This document shows positions 10,641-21,580 of a stretch of DNA of 64,000 bases, in pieces. The notes beneath the pieces were generated by a model that had not been told where the DNA came from, did no database searches, and was given only the letters and a program-made list of their open reading frames with translations. The DNA lies in NCBI GenBank assembly GCA_030710605.1, contig CP092870.1, positions 94,680,941 through 94,744,940 on the forward strand, read 5' to 3'. This DNA is from Cordylochernes scorpioides (lineage: Eukaryota > Arthropoda > Arachnida > Pseudoscorpiones > Chernetidae). Made by a program: the position numbers and the translations under genes. Numbering within the stretch: position 1 is the first letter of the stretch; every line of letters starts with the position of its first letter.

Positions 10641-11683
10641 TTTTAGATTGAGATTATTAGCTAGTATGTAAAAAAATTAACTCTGTTGAAATTTAATTTT
10701 GTATTTATATATAAATAAAATTAACTCTGTTGATTTTTTTTGTATTTAATCGATAACAGCGAAGTTACGCATGTTAATGTTAGGAAATATATTTGATGTT
10801 AAGCAAAACCTGCTCCATCTCGTTTTACATAAATGTTGAAAATTTGGTTGAAATTGATGCATTGCAACGAAAGTTTTTAGCGAACACCACTTATGAAATT
10901 TCCATTTTATTAATATAGATATATTTTAATGACTAACTTTTAGTGTCAGAAACAAAATGGCATTAACACATATTTTTTAGAGAGAAACATAAATACCTAC
11001 AAATACAATTTTAATCTAATTAAATAATAACAGTTTAAGAGTAAATAAATATGGAAAATAAAAGAAAGTTTTAAAAATATTATTTAAAAAGAAATCATAA
11101 AGATCTTTTAAAGAAGGATTTTATGAATGTCGTGTTTTTGCACTGAAATCCTATTCAGGCTGCATTCCAAATGATCTATTTCCACATTTCCATATTTCCA
11201 CATAAGTATGCTGGCCACGTTTCCGATCTTTTTTTTTTTTTTGTAGAACCTGACATATACTTTCCACGCTCATTTATTTAAACTAACGCAGAAATATGGA
11301 ATATTGAAATATTCCCATAACCATTGTGGCTTCATTATAAAGTAAAATATTTATAAATTAAAAAATAACAAAAATAATTCTGAAAATTAAAACGAAAATA
11401 ATATTGTTTATTTGGAAGCGCACGATGCCTAAATAGCGTGTAAAAAGACGGTAAAACTCGCGACGTTTCGCAACGGCACACTGCAAAGTGAAACTTAAAC
11501 TAACCAGAACCTAAAAGTGCGCGCGCAGGCGCAATCCTAAAGTTGGCTTTTCGGCGGTCGCCGCCCGTTTCTGTAATATCTTTTTATCGGTAAAATTGTA
11601 TGTAAACAACAACAATCAACAGCCGAAAATTGAATTTTAAGAGGGTCGAATTATCGTGTGTCGAATTAACGAGGTTATATTGC

Positions 11684-11960
11684 TTGTTGTTTTTGTGCTT
11701 GTATGATGTGTTTGTGCTTGTCCGTTGTGTTGTTTGTGATGTACGAGTGAGTTGTGTATGTATGTTGATTTTGTGAGTTGTATTTGTATGATGTGATCTT
11801 GTGTTTGTGCTTTGTATTATGTTTGTATGTTGTGCGTGTCCGTTATGTTTGTATGATATGGCTGTGTTTGTGCATTGTGTCTGTAATGTTTGTGTTGTGT
11901 TTATGTTGACCTTTTACTCGCACTTGTGTATTGTGCTTGTATATTGTTCACGTATCGTGT
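11684..11960. repeat. GT-rich degenerate minisatellite, right part
   Basis: Irregular units of gtttttgtgcttgtatgatg and tgtccgttgtg type, like those at 2235-2620 but more diverged. It begins immediately after the right pogo-like terminus. Confidence 0.7.
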
Positions 11961-12090
11961 TTTGTGACCCGCGACAGTAGGTTTTTTTTTAAGTCCTACT
12001 ACATCACAAGATAAAAAAAAAAACAATGAAATACCAATATGTTGAAACTTTATTTTGAGAAAAAGTAGAATTTAAGACTAATTAAATCAT

Positions 12091-12274
12091 AAAAACAATA
12101 AGTCGGTGGACGAGTGGGTAACCCCCTCGATTCCCGACAGTCATGAACCGGGATTGAATCCCGCGTTTAAATTTTGTTTAATATGTGAATAACCTTCACA
12201 TATTATTCATTGTTCAATTATCATGAACTAGGTTGCTCTTGCTGAGCGGTACCTATTTATGTGATTTGAACCAG
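12091..12274 (+). repeat. SINE-1, tRNA-derived, complete copy 1
   Basis: The head contains an A-box-like TGGACGAGTGG (12107-12117) and a B-box-like GATTGAATC (12152-12160) at tRNA-like spacing, with a CGGG/CCCG T-stem. The body carries ttcaattatcatgaactagg and ttgctcttgctgagcggtac and ends in gatttgaaccag. It is flanked by the perfect 11-base direct repeat aattaaatcat at 12080-12090 and 12275-12285, a target-site duplication. A second copy of nearly equal length, with its own duplication, is at 38221-38402. The head looks like a tRNA of the long-variable-arm class, but I cannot name it. It is a SINE, not a functional tRNA gene. Confidence 0.92.
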
Positions 12275-12285
12275 AATTAAATCAT

Positions 12286-13535
12286 TGAATAGGTTCCATT
12301 ATCAAACACGAACATGTCAATCAATATATATTGTGTTTATATATACCTATATGCAATTATTTTAAGAATCTTTAACGAATAAAAATGTCATTTTTTTTCC
12401 TAGAATAAAATCCTACAGCGATCATACAAATGTACAAGAGAGAGAGGGATTGTTAAAAACATATTTGGTAATATATAAAATACATATTTACGTATATGTA
12501 AATATGACTTGAAAAAAAAAGCTAAGAGACAAGTTTTTAGACCCCTTGAGTTGTTTGGGTGTACCCAAGCTGACCATCTATCTCAAGCACTTTGCTCCAA
12601 AATAGCTGTGGCACACATTTTGGACAACTGCCACGAGGGTTTTTTCTGGCGCTGCGGTCGTGGCGCCATCTATAGAACGACGTCTTTCGTCTGCTCCACT
12701 AGGATTCCTCTGTTCAGGTGAGTTGGGAATCTTCTCTCTAATTCTTCACTTTAGGTTTAACCCTCTCTCTTATCAAGAAAATTTTAATACTTTTTTTTTT
12801 TAAATAGAGAAAAGACAACAGGTTTACTCTCTGTTTAAAACATTTTAAGACTTTTGTTTGAAATACATTTTTTTTTTTTATGATGACAAAGATGGATGGA
12901 CTCGTCAATCTTTTTTTTTTTTTTTTCTTTGAGTTTATAAAATTCTTGAGTAGGGGTTTGTATATCATTCTAATTTATAATAAAAACTTTTGAGAGCTAC
13001 GTTGAATTATTTTTTGTGTGTGAAATTGAATATTAACTAAAATTTTTTATTATTATTACTTTACTCATTACTTTTCGCTTTTAATATAAGTCTTGTAATA
13101 TAAATAGAAAAAGGAAAAAGATTACAAAAATATGTATTTTGGATTTTAATATAAAAATTTTAAATATGATAACTATACTAACGAAGTGTATGTACAGAAA
13201 TTGTACTAATGTGCGGCAAAAATTGCCATATGTATATATAATCATTTAATACTGGGAATGTCTCCCTGAGGCTTACATATGACACTCTTACATATTGGCA
13301 AGTTAATAATTTATTTAATAAATGGTTCTGGTAATTTACTTGTACGCCGACATTTCGAATATCCTCTATATATGCAAATTTTTACCATGTTTAAGTTGCA
13401 TATTGCTGACTGTGTATATGTTCCGTTCTTAGAGAAATAGATCCGAGTCAGAAATTATCCTGCTTTAAAATTTCTATTAGTATAGATTGCTTAGTATAAA
13501 TTTCAAGAATAATATCAATGTACTCTTGTATTTAT
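12286..13535. other. No supported gene; AT-rich with one AGATGGCGC motif
   Basis: Poly-A and poly-T runs and short open frames only. GCGCCATCT occurs at 12663-12671 in the segment ggcgctgcggtcgtggcgcc. No other feature is supported. Confidence 0.5.
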
Positions 13536-14231
13536 TGTCACGAAGAAAATTAAGAAACTTGAGATAGCACTTCCAATTTATTTATGGAAAGAACAAAAAT
13601 AAAATTAATAAAATACCACAGAGAGTAGCAATGAAGTTTACAGAGTAGCAAAATATAAATCTCAAAATCAATAATCTGTTTATAAAATAATAAATATTTC
13701 GCTACATAGCTCCTTCCTTATGGGAGCTATGACTCACAGCTTGCAAATATCGTTGCTACTGTTATTGATCTGACGTATTTCTACCAAGGATTCCCTCGGA
13801 GTCTTGGAACTTTTCCCCTAGTACTTTAACATTCTTTTTATTTCGGCGTGGAGAGCGGCTTTGTCGTCGTATCGTCTATAGGAACATCGTCATCTTGAAG
13901 GGAAGTCTTGGCTTTGACACGGCGGTGGAATCCTGGAGCCAGTACCTGATGTATGTAGAAGTATGATGAATGTAGATCACAGCACCCATTGCTTCAAGGT
14001 CTTCTTGGCGATTTTCAGTTTGTCTTTCCTAATATACCCAGAATTTCCACCAAAATGCCACGTAGAGAATTAGAACAGATAAATTTCAGGTTGACATGGC
14101 AATTTATTTTTATGGAAAAAAAAAACAAAACAAATTAAAATGTATAAAATACCAGAGAAGCGCAATATGGAAATTTTACAAAGTAGCAAAATATAAACAT
14201 CAAAAATTAACAATAGAAATATTTATTTGCA
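13536..14231 (-). mobile_element. Decayed LTR retrotransposon, mostly deleted
   Basis: Two similar segments of about 171 and 176 bases (13536-13706 and 14056-14231) share the blocks ttgctactttgtaaa, ggtattttat and ccataaa on the minus strand; both begin with TG and end with CA, the left as cgtgaca and the right as cgtggca. On the minus strand the downstream one is preceded by a purine-rich tract, ataaggaaggagct, as expected for a 3' LTR. Only about 350 bases remain between them, with a short frame ending PLSTPK then stop that may be the end of pol. The cgtggca terminus is shared with the Gypsy element at 52020. The LTRs differ at many positions, so this copy is old. Confidence 0.55.
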
Positions 14232-15542
14232 TAGTTTGAGTTTTTACAAAAAAAAAAAAACATATTTATATATTTCAATCTCCGTCATGCTCTTTTTCCA
14301 ACTATTCCGATTCCGATTAGTTGGCGATATATGTACGCATCAGGAACTCCTGGTTTATATAACCAAATAAAAAATAACCATTAAATATACAACTACTTTA
14401 ATTATTAGAAATGACTGGAATGGCCTTGGCAACGTTTCAATTAATGCACGATCAAATTTCCTTCAGCTTTTTGAAGATCCAATTTATGCAACTTTATTCA
14501 TTCGCTCAAAAGGTTTAGCTCAGTTTCGTATATCAATCTTAAATACTGATTTACTGATTTAAATACCAAGCCAGATATCTCTAGAAAAAATCCGGTTTAT
14601 TAAGATAAATGGTCAAAATTAATTAATTTACTCAAAACCCCGTAAATTCATATTTTCATTTAAAACCTTATAAAAGTTTTGGTATCCCACTTAAGATGAT
14701 AAAAACTTGGTGATTTGGCGCAATACTTGGCCAATAAGCCAGCTCGTCTCACAAACGGTAGTTGAGGGAGGATAAATGAACGGCGTCATCTAGAGAGCAC
14801 TAGGAAGCAGAAAAGGGCCAATCAGAGGGAGAATAACCCGTATCCTATATACATATAGCTACCTCTATGAACCATTAAGTTGTATATTATAGTAGATAAA
14901 ATAAACTTTATTATATGTGATATCCGTTTTTTTTTAATAAAAAAAAATATATATATATAAAAACGATCAAATTTGATATCTATTCAGATATAAAAAACAC
15001 ACAAGGTCTTTACATAAGTTAAGAAAAAGGCATCTTTTTTTCTTAATTTATGCAATTTATCCCAGTACAATATCACATTTGTACTATTTTTTCACTTTAC
15101 ATAAGGGTTTTCCGAATTTGATCAAATTAATTTTCGTTTTCGATAGATTTGAAAAATGACGATTGTAGAAGTGCTTTCTATATAACTCGCGTAGTCTTTA
15201 TTGTATCTACTTAGATCGAACAGATTGTGTTAGATCTGTTTTGTGGTATTCACATAAAGACTGCTGGTCTTAGAGCCCATAACTACTATCTGTTTGTCGG
15301 AATTTAGTTGTTGCGCCAGACGATTTCCTGGTCCATGACGTCATCCTGAATTACTTCATCCAATTGGAGAGGGATAAAAGTTTGTTTAAAGAGCTTCAAT
15401 GCACACTCTATAGAATTGCTCTATATGATATCTAGGCAAAGTATTACATTTTATTTACCATATCGGACTTTATGAAAAAAAAAAAAAAAAGCTTAAGATG
15501 CCGCGCACGCGCAACTCGTTTTATTTACTTGATTAGATGAAG
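14232..15542. other. No supported gene
   Basis: AT-rich sequence with long A and T runs. Segments such as gcgtcatctagagagc resemble the motif dispersed by foldback elements, but no complete element or reading frame is seen. Confidence 0.4.
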
Positions 15543-15572
15543 CTTTTGAGCACAAGCCCTTCATCAGCTAAC
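15543..15572 (-). other. Degenerate hammerhead-like motif
   Basis: On the minus strand CTGATGA is followed by A, then GGGC, a TTGT loop, GCTC and AAAAGC. The layout matches the CTGANGA, stem II, GAAA order of a hammerhead ribozyme, with a four-pair stem II including one G-T pair, but GAAA is replaced by AAAA. It is therefore probably inactive. A related remnant lies at 28097-28118. Confidence 0.4.
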
Positions 15573-16310
15573 TATAAAACGTATAAACAAGGTAATGGAG
15601 AGAGATTTACATACCATATTTGCATCTCTGGTTGAACTTGAGACGACAGCGCCATCTGTCCAGACTGTGGGATGTTTTCTCCAGCTGTACGCCAAATAAA
15701 ATAAACAGACGCAAACACCGTTAATTTGCCTACAAAGACTGGGTCATTTTGTAGAATGGATTTCTCACTTTGTTTTATAACATACGCACAGAGTCTTTAT
15801 TAAGACTATTCGCGTATATGGATTCACCTGATAGGTCCAAAGATACACTAAATAAATGGATAAAAACAAAAAAGTTATATTTCCATCGAGTAAAACAATA
15901 GATTTATATATAGTGAGGACAAGAGACCTCCATATGTAATATTTTTTCCCTTCTCTTTTCAATTTCGTATTTATTTTTGTAGAACAGTCCTGTATTTAAT
16001 TGATAATATGTAAATATAAAGGATTTTATAGGACAATAGGAAGTTTTCAGTAATTCTATAGATTGCTGTGTTGGTAGATATGAGAATTTATAATTTTCTC
16101 CTTTTAACAAGGTGGACAGTAAAAACAATATGAACCAACACATGTCCTAGATTTCATTTCAACTCAAATCACAGATTAAGCTATAATTCTCTTACCACAT
16201 ATTGGCGGCTTTCGGGGGAGAAAAAGCCGAATTGTTCTCTTCTTTACAAAAAGTCTTTTGATTGGACGTTTTTTTTAATTATTATTATTATATTATCCAT
16301 ATAGTACACA
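15573..16310. other. No supported gene; scattered repeat fragments
   Basis: GCGCCATCT occurs at 15649-15657. On the minus strand 15783-15830 resembles the AATAAA-hairpin family H described at 16670, with a decayed hairpin. Open frames here are short and featureless. Confidence 0.4.
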
Positions 16311-16317
16311 CACATAC

Positions 16318-16590
16318 ACACGTGGTACAGGCCATGATAATCATGGCGGGTAGTAATTGGCGATTGCTTTTACTCTAAGAAAGCCACATGTCTATACAGG
16401 TAGAAAGCGCAGTTCGACTTTTGGATTTACAAGTGTGTCAGAGAGCCCCGTTTGTTTACTTGCCCTCACTGGTAGGTTTGGAGAACATTTTTTATTCAGG
16501 AAAAAAAAAGCCTAATGCGGGATTCGATTCAGGGTGATGGCTGTTTGAAATCGACGGTTTATTTTAATTAGAAGTGGAAGGCTAGAGAAT
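16318..16590 (-). repeat. SINE-2, tRNA-derived, near-complete copy
   Basis: Read on the minus strand, the tRNA-like head comes first (around 16575 to 16505, with gaatcgaatcccgc as its B-box region), followed by the SINE-2 body with ctctgacacacttg, gtagacatgtggctt, aaaagcaatcgcc and the palindrome ccatgattatcatgg, and a tail ccacgtgtgtatgtgtgtgt. The same order is seen at 24141-24360 and 37262-37560. I could not define a target duplication here. Confidence 0.75.
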
Positions 16591-16669
16591 ATTGTTCTGT
16601 TCTCTACTCAACATGTTCAACATACATTACTATAATTACTATATATTTCCGCACTATTCATTCAATACA

Positions 16670-16812
16670 TGATAGTTGCCATTGGACATGTGTCGGACAT
16701 GGAGGCTGTTGTTGGGTGCTGCGCTGCCTGGAGTATAGGAGCTCCATCTATGATTCCTTTCTTCCTGTGGCGAATCTATATAAGACTGGTGGTCTTAATA
16801 AAACTTTGTGTG
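16670..16812 (+). repeat. Retroelement 3' end with AATAAA hairpin, family H
   Basis: This 140-base block recurs in reverse complement at 50827-50960. It ends in a perfect hairpin, AAGAC tggtg GTCTT (16782-16796), then aataaaactttgtgtgtgt. Shorter relatives keep the gaatct, hairpin, AATAAA order at 33541-33590, 46501-46560 and 56793-56825. The layout suggests the 3' end of a retroposed element whose hairpin and GT tail are recognised by a reverse transcriptase. Open frames across it are not coding. Confidence 0.65.
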
Positions 16813-18270
16813 TGTATATATATGATAGTCAGACTCTTGAACGAAGAAGACCTACCCATCCTTCATTTTACATGTTTCTCCATCTTCTATATTTTTAAAC
16901 ATTATCTCTTGTTTATTGCAAAGATAATTTTCCCAAGTTATCGCGTTTATTCTCTGTGGAGCCAGTATCTGGGCTGTTCATATTAACCTAGTTCATCATT
17001 ACTTTTACCACTATGTGCTCAGTCCACTTCTATTTCCTTTTACATTCTTTTATTACTCTTTACATTTATTCTTTTATCCTCCATTTTCAAACACTTTCCT
17101 TTTACACGTCCAAGCTGCTACATAACTAAAACATCGCTACATATGATCATTTTGTTGGAAGATTTAAGGTCTCTTGTCCTTTTCTTTTAACCTGAAAATA
17201 TGTTTGAGTCAAAAGGTCATTCATTGAATTGTAATACCCGAAAGATTTAGATGAATATACAATAAAGCAAGAAACCTACCATCAGTAGCTTTTTTTACTT
17301 ATTATTTATACATATTTACATCTTGTAAATATATCTATATATGCTCATTTACTTCTTGCTTTTTAATTTATGCTTTTATGCAAATAAAATATAACAATGG
17401 TGATGTTTAAATTTGCAAAGTCCACCACTTTATTTACTAAATTGTCGAATTGTCTCTATATATAGCTAAAACCTAAATATTAAAAAATATATATTTACAT
17501 AACTAGTTAAAATTTTCTCTGTTAACGAGACAAAGCAGTACTGCGAGATGTCAAATCTTTGCCAGAAATTCTGAAACAATCGAACAAAACAACAGCTGAG
17601 GTCTTACGCAATACAAAATGCAGTAACACAGCTTGGAGATTTATCTTCTTGGAATTCCAAAATTTGCGATGGAAATATATTGGAATGATACAATGGGAAA
17701 AAAAGCTTTTAGAACGCTACATTAGTGTTGATTATTATTTCAGTTATTTTGTACTTTAGCCAATGATTTGATTATATTTGGGTGGTCTTTTTTTTCCAAG
17801 AGAGAGATACCTTTATAAGGTCTCTGATCAATATGTTTGAAAGTTGAGCTAATTTAGATTTCATTTTTCTTGATTATTTAGAATCTCTCTCTCTTTTTTT
17901 AAAGAAAGGAGGGGGGTGGGGTGGATTCTTTGCCAAATTATGTACACGTTTTGAGAAGAGGTTGTCTTTGCCGCCAGCTTGAATTTCCCAAAGGATATTT
18001 CGATATTGTAATGAAATTTTGTTTACGTATCGATTAATATGGATTGCTCGTGGAAGACGTTGCTATTGGGCAAGAGAAACAGCAGGTGAACATGGTGGAG
18101 CAGGTGGCTATCCACCTCAAGGTCGAAGGGCAGGGCAACTTCAAATCAATGATTCCACGCCCAACATCTCGCTCAGCCGTTGGTACATTGTGGATGTGCA
18201 TACCAAAATGTAGTATAGTAGAGTAAGTCCGAATCGGAATAACTATGTATATATATGTAGGTAGGTGTAA
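16813..18270. other. No supported gene
   Basis: AT-rich sequence with open frames up to 66 codons and no recognisable domain. A GA/G-rich patch at about 17905-17930 is the only compositional oddity. Confidence 0.45.
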
Positions 18271-18420
18271 GAATAAAGGTCGCCTCTACCGACAAAATAG
18301 ATGATAAAACTAACGCCATCTATTGATCGTCTCCGCAAACTAGCTGACTCAGATAGGTCACAAAGCCACAACACCAGCTTTGGCAAACGGAGAAGCGTCC
18401 ACCTAGAGACCATGGTTTCG
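18271..18420. repeat. Partial foldback element, family F3
   Basis: The blocks aaaactaacgccatctattg, gtctccgcaaactagc, caccagctttggcaaac and agaagcgtccacctagagac match the complete foldback copy at 44284-44499 in the same order. Only one arm plus the centre is preserved here. Confidence 0.65.
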
Positions 18421-18703
18421 ATTAATGGCCCTCGTCAGTCTAGGGAGGACTTTATTTCATGAGATCCACAAAGGATCTAATGGAATCTTCACAATATGCA
18501 AAAGAGGTGTTTAGCTAGCTAAGTGGCTGGGCCAAATCTATAGCCAAAATATATAGATGGAAATTTTGCCGGAAATTATTGTAGTAAGGGCAGTAGAAAA
18601 AATATTTAAAAGAATAACATACACGTCTCTCTCATAAATAGTTAAAATTTCAAATATATATATATATATTCTACTGTTTTGAAAAACAAATATTTGAGTT
18701 ATA

Positions 18704-18895
18704 CACTCATGGACAAAAATTTTGGAAGTTGTACCTTTTAGCATGTAAATCGGTATTCAGAAAATTACCCTGAAAGATATTTGATACACAGTGACCTTTA
18801 TTGAAGACACACGAGATAAACAAGTGTGAATAAAATTGCCTCTAGACAGAGGCAAAAGGAGACCCTTAAAAAACAGACGACCGGCGACATGAAAG
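18704..18895. repeat. Tc1/mariner-like MITE, family M1 (3' end lost)
   Basis: Starts TA then CACTCATGGACAAAA, followed by the M1 interior (gttgtaccttttagcatg, acagtgacctttattgaaga, cacgagataa, cagacgaccggcgac). The distal terminal repeat is missing. M1 occurs at least thirteen times in this window, always with a CACTCATGGACAAAA-type end next to TA. Confidence 0.8.
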
Positions 18896-19786
18896 ACGCT
18901 AGGGATCTCTAACACACGATGATATCTCTCTCTAGCCTTATTCTGTAATGGTAAAGTTTAACGGCGTAAAAAAAGAGATTGATTCATCGAAACATTTTCA
19001 AGTTCATTTGTTCTTAAGAGAGATTTCCGTCGTATGATTTTGCTGTTCTTTGTAGGTCAGAAATAACGAAACCGGCATAAATATACTTTTTGTTCTTGTC
19101 TTAAAATGATATATTGTCCTTTCTTTTCGCTCGTTAAACACGAAAAAACGCTTTCAAATTAGAAAAGCGTATTTATTATTATTTTAATTTGAGATACTTG
19201 TTTTCGGACGTTTTTGGAGTATAGCGGCTAAAAAAGTAAGGATACAAAAACGATTAATATGACTCCTATGGTGTGTTTGTTCTGCGGTACAACTACTACA
19301 AAAAAAAAATAGGAAGAATACAGAAATTATCAACATATTATCAACACACTCCTCTTGTTCGCAGTACAACTACACGATACGTACTGAACAATACGAAGAA
19401 GATACGCAAACACAAAAAAAAAACATAATGGTCAACCACCACCCAAACAAAGAATACAGACAAAATTGTGTAATCGTTGCTCAAGGACGAAAAAGAAAAA
19501 CTTGATGCCTTTCCTGAAATTATCTGATATGTCACGTGTGTATTTTCCTGCTTGTCTATTGGCCGGCTTTTCTCTCCTCTAGCTATAAATATCTCTCTCT
19601 CTCTTGGAACCTGGCTCCAACCTCTACATCGCCGTCCTTGGCCAGTTCTGTCCTCCACGTGCGCAACCCAAAACTTTGTGTGCGCAGAAACCAAGCCATA
19701 TATAAAAATGGCAATACACATTACTGTAAAAGATATACATACATATTTGAGCAATATTATATCGTTATAACACTTATAATATGATG
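18896..19786. other. No supported gene
   Basis: A 167-codon minus-strand frame (19341-19844) runs into an M1 MITE and has no recognisable domain. Nothing else can be supported. Confidence 0.5.
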
Positions 19787-20591
19787 TACTCATAGATAAA
19801 ATGAAGTTGGACCTTTTAGCATGTATATCGGGATTTTCAGACAATAACTCTGAGAGATATTACAGTGACCTTTATTGAAGATACGAGATAACCAAGTTTG
19901 AACAAAAAATTGTCTCTGTCTCCTTAAGAAAAAAAAAAAAAAAAACAGACGACCGACGATATCAAAGACTTTCCATTTCCTTAAGTTTCTTCCATGAGTG
20001 TATATTCAATGGGTATACACTGATTTAGCGTTATAACACTGTTGAAATAACGTCATCTTTTTAGAAATCATCAGAGACAATAGGGAACCAATGAGGATAA
20101 AGCTGACTCCATTAAGGCTGAGTAGGTACTAGCAAAAGAGCGCCATCTCTATTCAATAATGTGAACTAATATAGCGCGAATGTTCACAAACAAACCATTT
20201 CCTACTGTCCCCTTATATAAGCAGAACTATATTATAGCGGTATATGGGACAATAAACTGACGATACCGTTGAGAGGATTAACCACTGATGATCCAGGCCT
20301 TCCCAAGTCAGTACGAGATGATTTGTTTGAAAAGAAAAAGAAATCGCGCTAAATCAGTATATACCCATTGAGTATAAACTCATGGATGAAACTTAGGGAA
20401 ATGGAAAGTCTTTGATATCGCCGGTCGTCTGTTTATTTTTTTTTTTTTAAGGAGACAGAGGCAATTTTGTTCACACTTGGTTATCTCGTGTATTCAATAA
20501 AGGCCACTGTAATATCTTTCAGAGTTATTGTCTGAAAATCCCGATATACATGCTAGAAGGTACAACTTCCTCGAGTTTTGTCTATGAGTGT
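19787..20591. mobile_element. Composite inverted repeat built from two M1 MITEs
   Basis: M1 copies at 19787-20001 and 20376-20591 face each other. The inverted homology continues past their inner ends into caatgggtata and actgatttagcg, giving arms of about 240 bases around a centre of about 330 bases. The centre (20080-20340) is a foldback F2 fragment with gataccgttgagaggatt and accactgatga, and GCGCCATCT at 20140-20148. No transposase frame is present. The whole could move as one unit if a matching Tc1/mariner transposase acts on its outer ends. Confidence 0.75.
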
Positions 20592-21390
20592 ATTAGAGTA
20601 AATTTCTTCCCCCATTCAATTCTCATATCATCATACCTTTGATAGAAGACGTTTCTTTGGGATAGCCAAAATTAGATTCTTAGGAATTTGGGATATTTAA
20701 GAGAAGACCCATAATATACAATAGACAAAAAATAGCTTAAATTTAAGTAGTGTATTAGATTATAATTGAAGAGAAGAAGACCATCAACGAGCTGACTGGA
20801 AGGGGTCAAGGAAGCGCCAAGAAAGGTCACTAGATGAACTGCGAGTGATGCTCACAAACAGATCAAATTGTCTCCAATGTAGTCGGCGCTATTCCGACTT
20901 GATGGCGAGTCTAGCAACAAGTAGACAATATGCAAAAACAGTACATTAAAACTATGAAACTATCTTTTTTTATGTAAACCGCTTAAATTAAAAGGGAATT
21001 TTTAGGTATGTGTGAAATTTATTCCAATTAAAATACGATTTGAACTGAGAAAAAAAAAAGACGATTAAAGTTGAATAGGTGCTTGTGTGGTACTTAAAGG
21101 AAGTAGTTAAGTATCCAAGGGTGTACTTCAAGGCTGTACTACCATTTGGAAACTAGGGCTATGGAACGGTGGAGCTTGAATGAGGAGGTACAAACCAGTC
21201 TCAGAATTGATTCACTTGAGGGGAAGATTCTAAAACGTAATAAAATAACATTAAAACTTCTATTTGAATTAGGTAGAGGAAGGAAGACAATCTTCTATTT
21301 AACGAAAATTCTTTATTCTTTAAAAGGGTTAAAGATCTGATAAAAAGTATTCAACATAAGCATCAACACAGTACAACCCATTGTCAAAAC
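20592..21390. other. No supported gene
   Basis: AT-rich, open frames up to 64 codons without features. Confidence 0.45.
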
Positions 21391-21580
21391 TTGTGGATGT
21401 GGAAAGTCTTTGATATCACCGGTCGTCTGTTTTTTTAAAGGAGACAAGAGCAATTTTGTTCACACTTGGTTATCTCGTGTGTCTTCAATAAAGGCCACTT
21501 TGTATCAAATATCTTTCAGAGTCTGAATTCCGATATACACGTTAAAAGGTACAACTTCCTTAAGTTTTGTCCATGAGTGT
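21391..21580. repeat. M1 MITE, reverse orientation relative to 19787
   Basis: Interior blocks ggtcgtctg, aggagaca, ttcacacttggttatctcgt and cttcaataaaggccac lead to aagttttgtccatgagtg at the right end. The left terminal repeat is eroded (cattgtcaaaacttgtgg). Confidence 0.75.

Larger units (their letters stand above)
2623..11682. mobile_element. Pogo-like DNA transposon remnant hosting nested insertions
   Basis: The left end reads CAGTCGAACCTCTTTAATTC after a TA dinucleotide. The right end, near 11655-11682, reads gtgtcgaattaacgaggtt, an inverted copy of the left end. Tc1/mariner-pogo elements insert at TA. Both sides abut the same GT-rich minisatellite, supporting one insertion. No transposase was found; the interior is occupied by a CT microsatellite (about 2658-2682), two CTAGCGGA-type repeats, the 32-bp minisatellite and a Tx1-like LINE. 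10645-11650 is AT-rich filler with no gene. The right terminus is eroded, so the outer boundary there is approximate. Confidence 0.6.

Noticed and set aside
12091..12170. A functional tRNA gene
   Set aside because: A- and B-box-like sequences are present, but the acceptor and anticodon stems do not fold and the unit is bounded by target duplications with a second copy elsewhere; it is a SINE.
19341..19844. 167-codon minus-strand ORF
   Set aside because: It runs across an M1 MITE and featureless sequence, with no domain.
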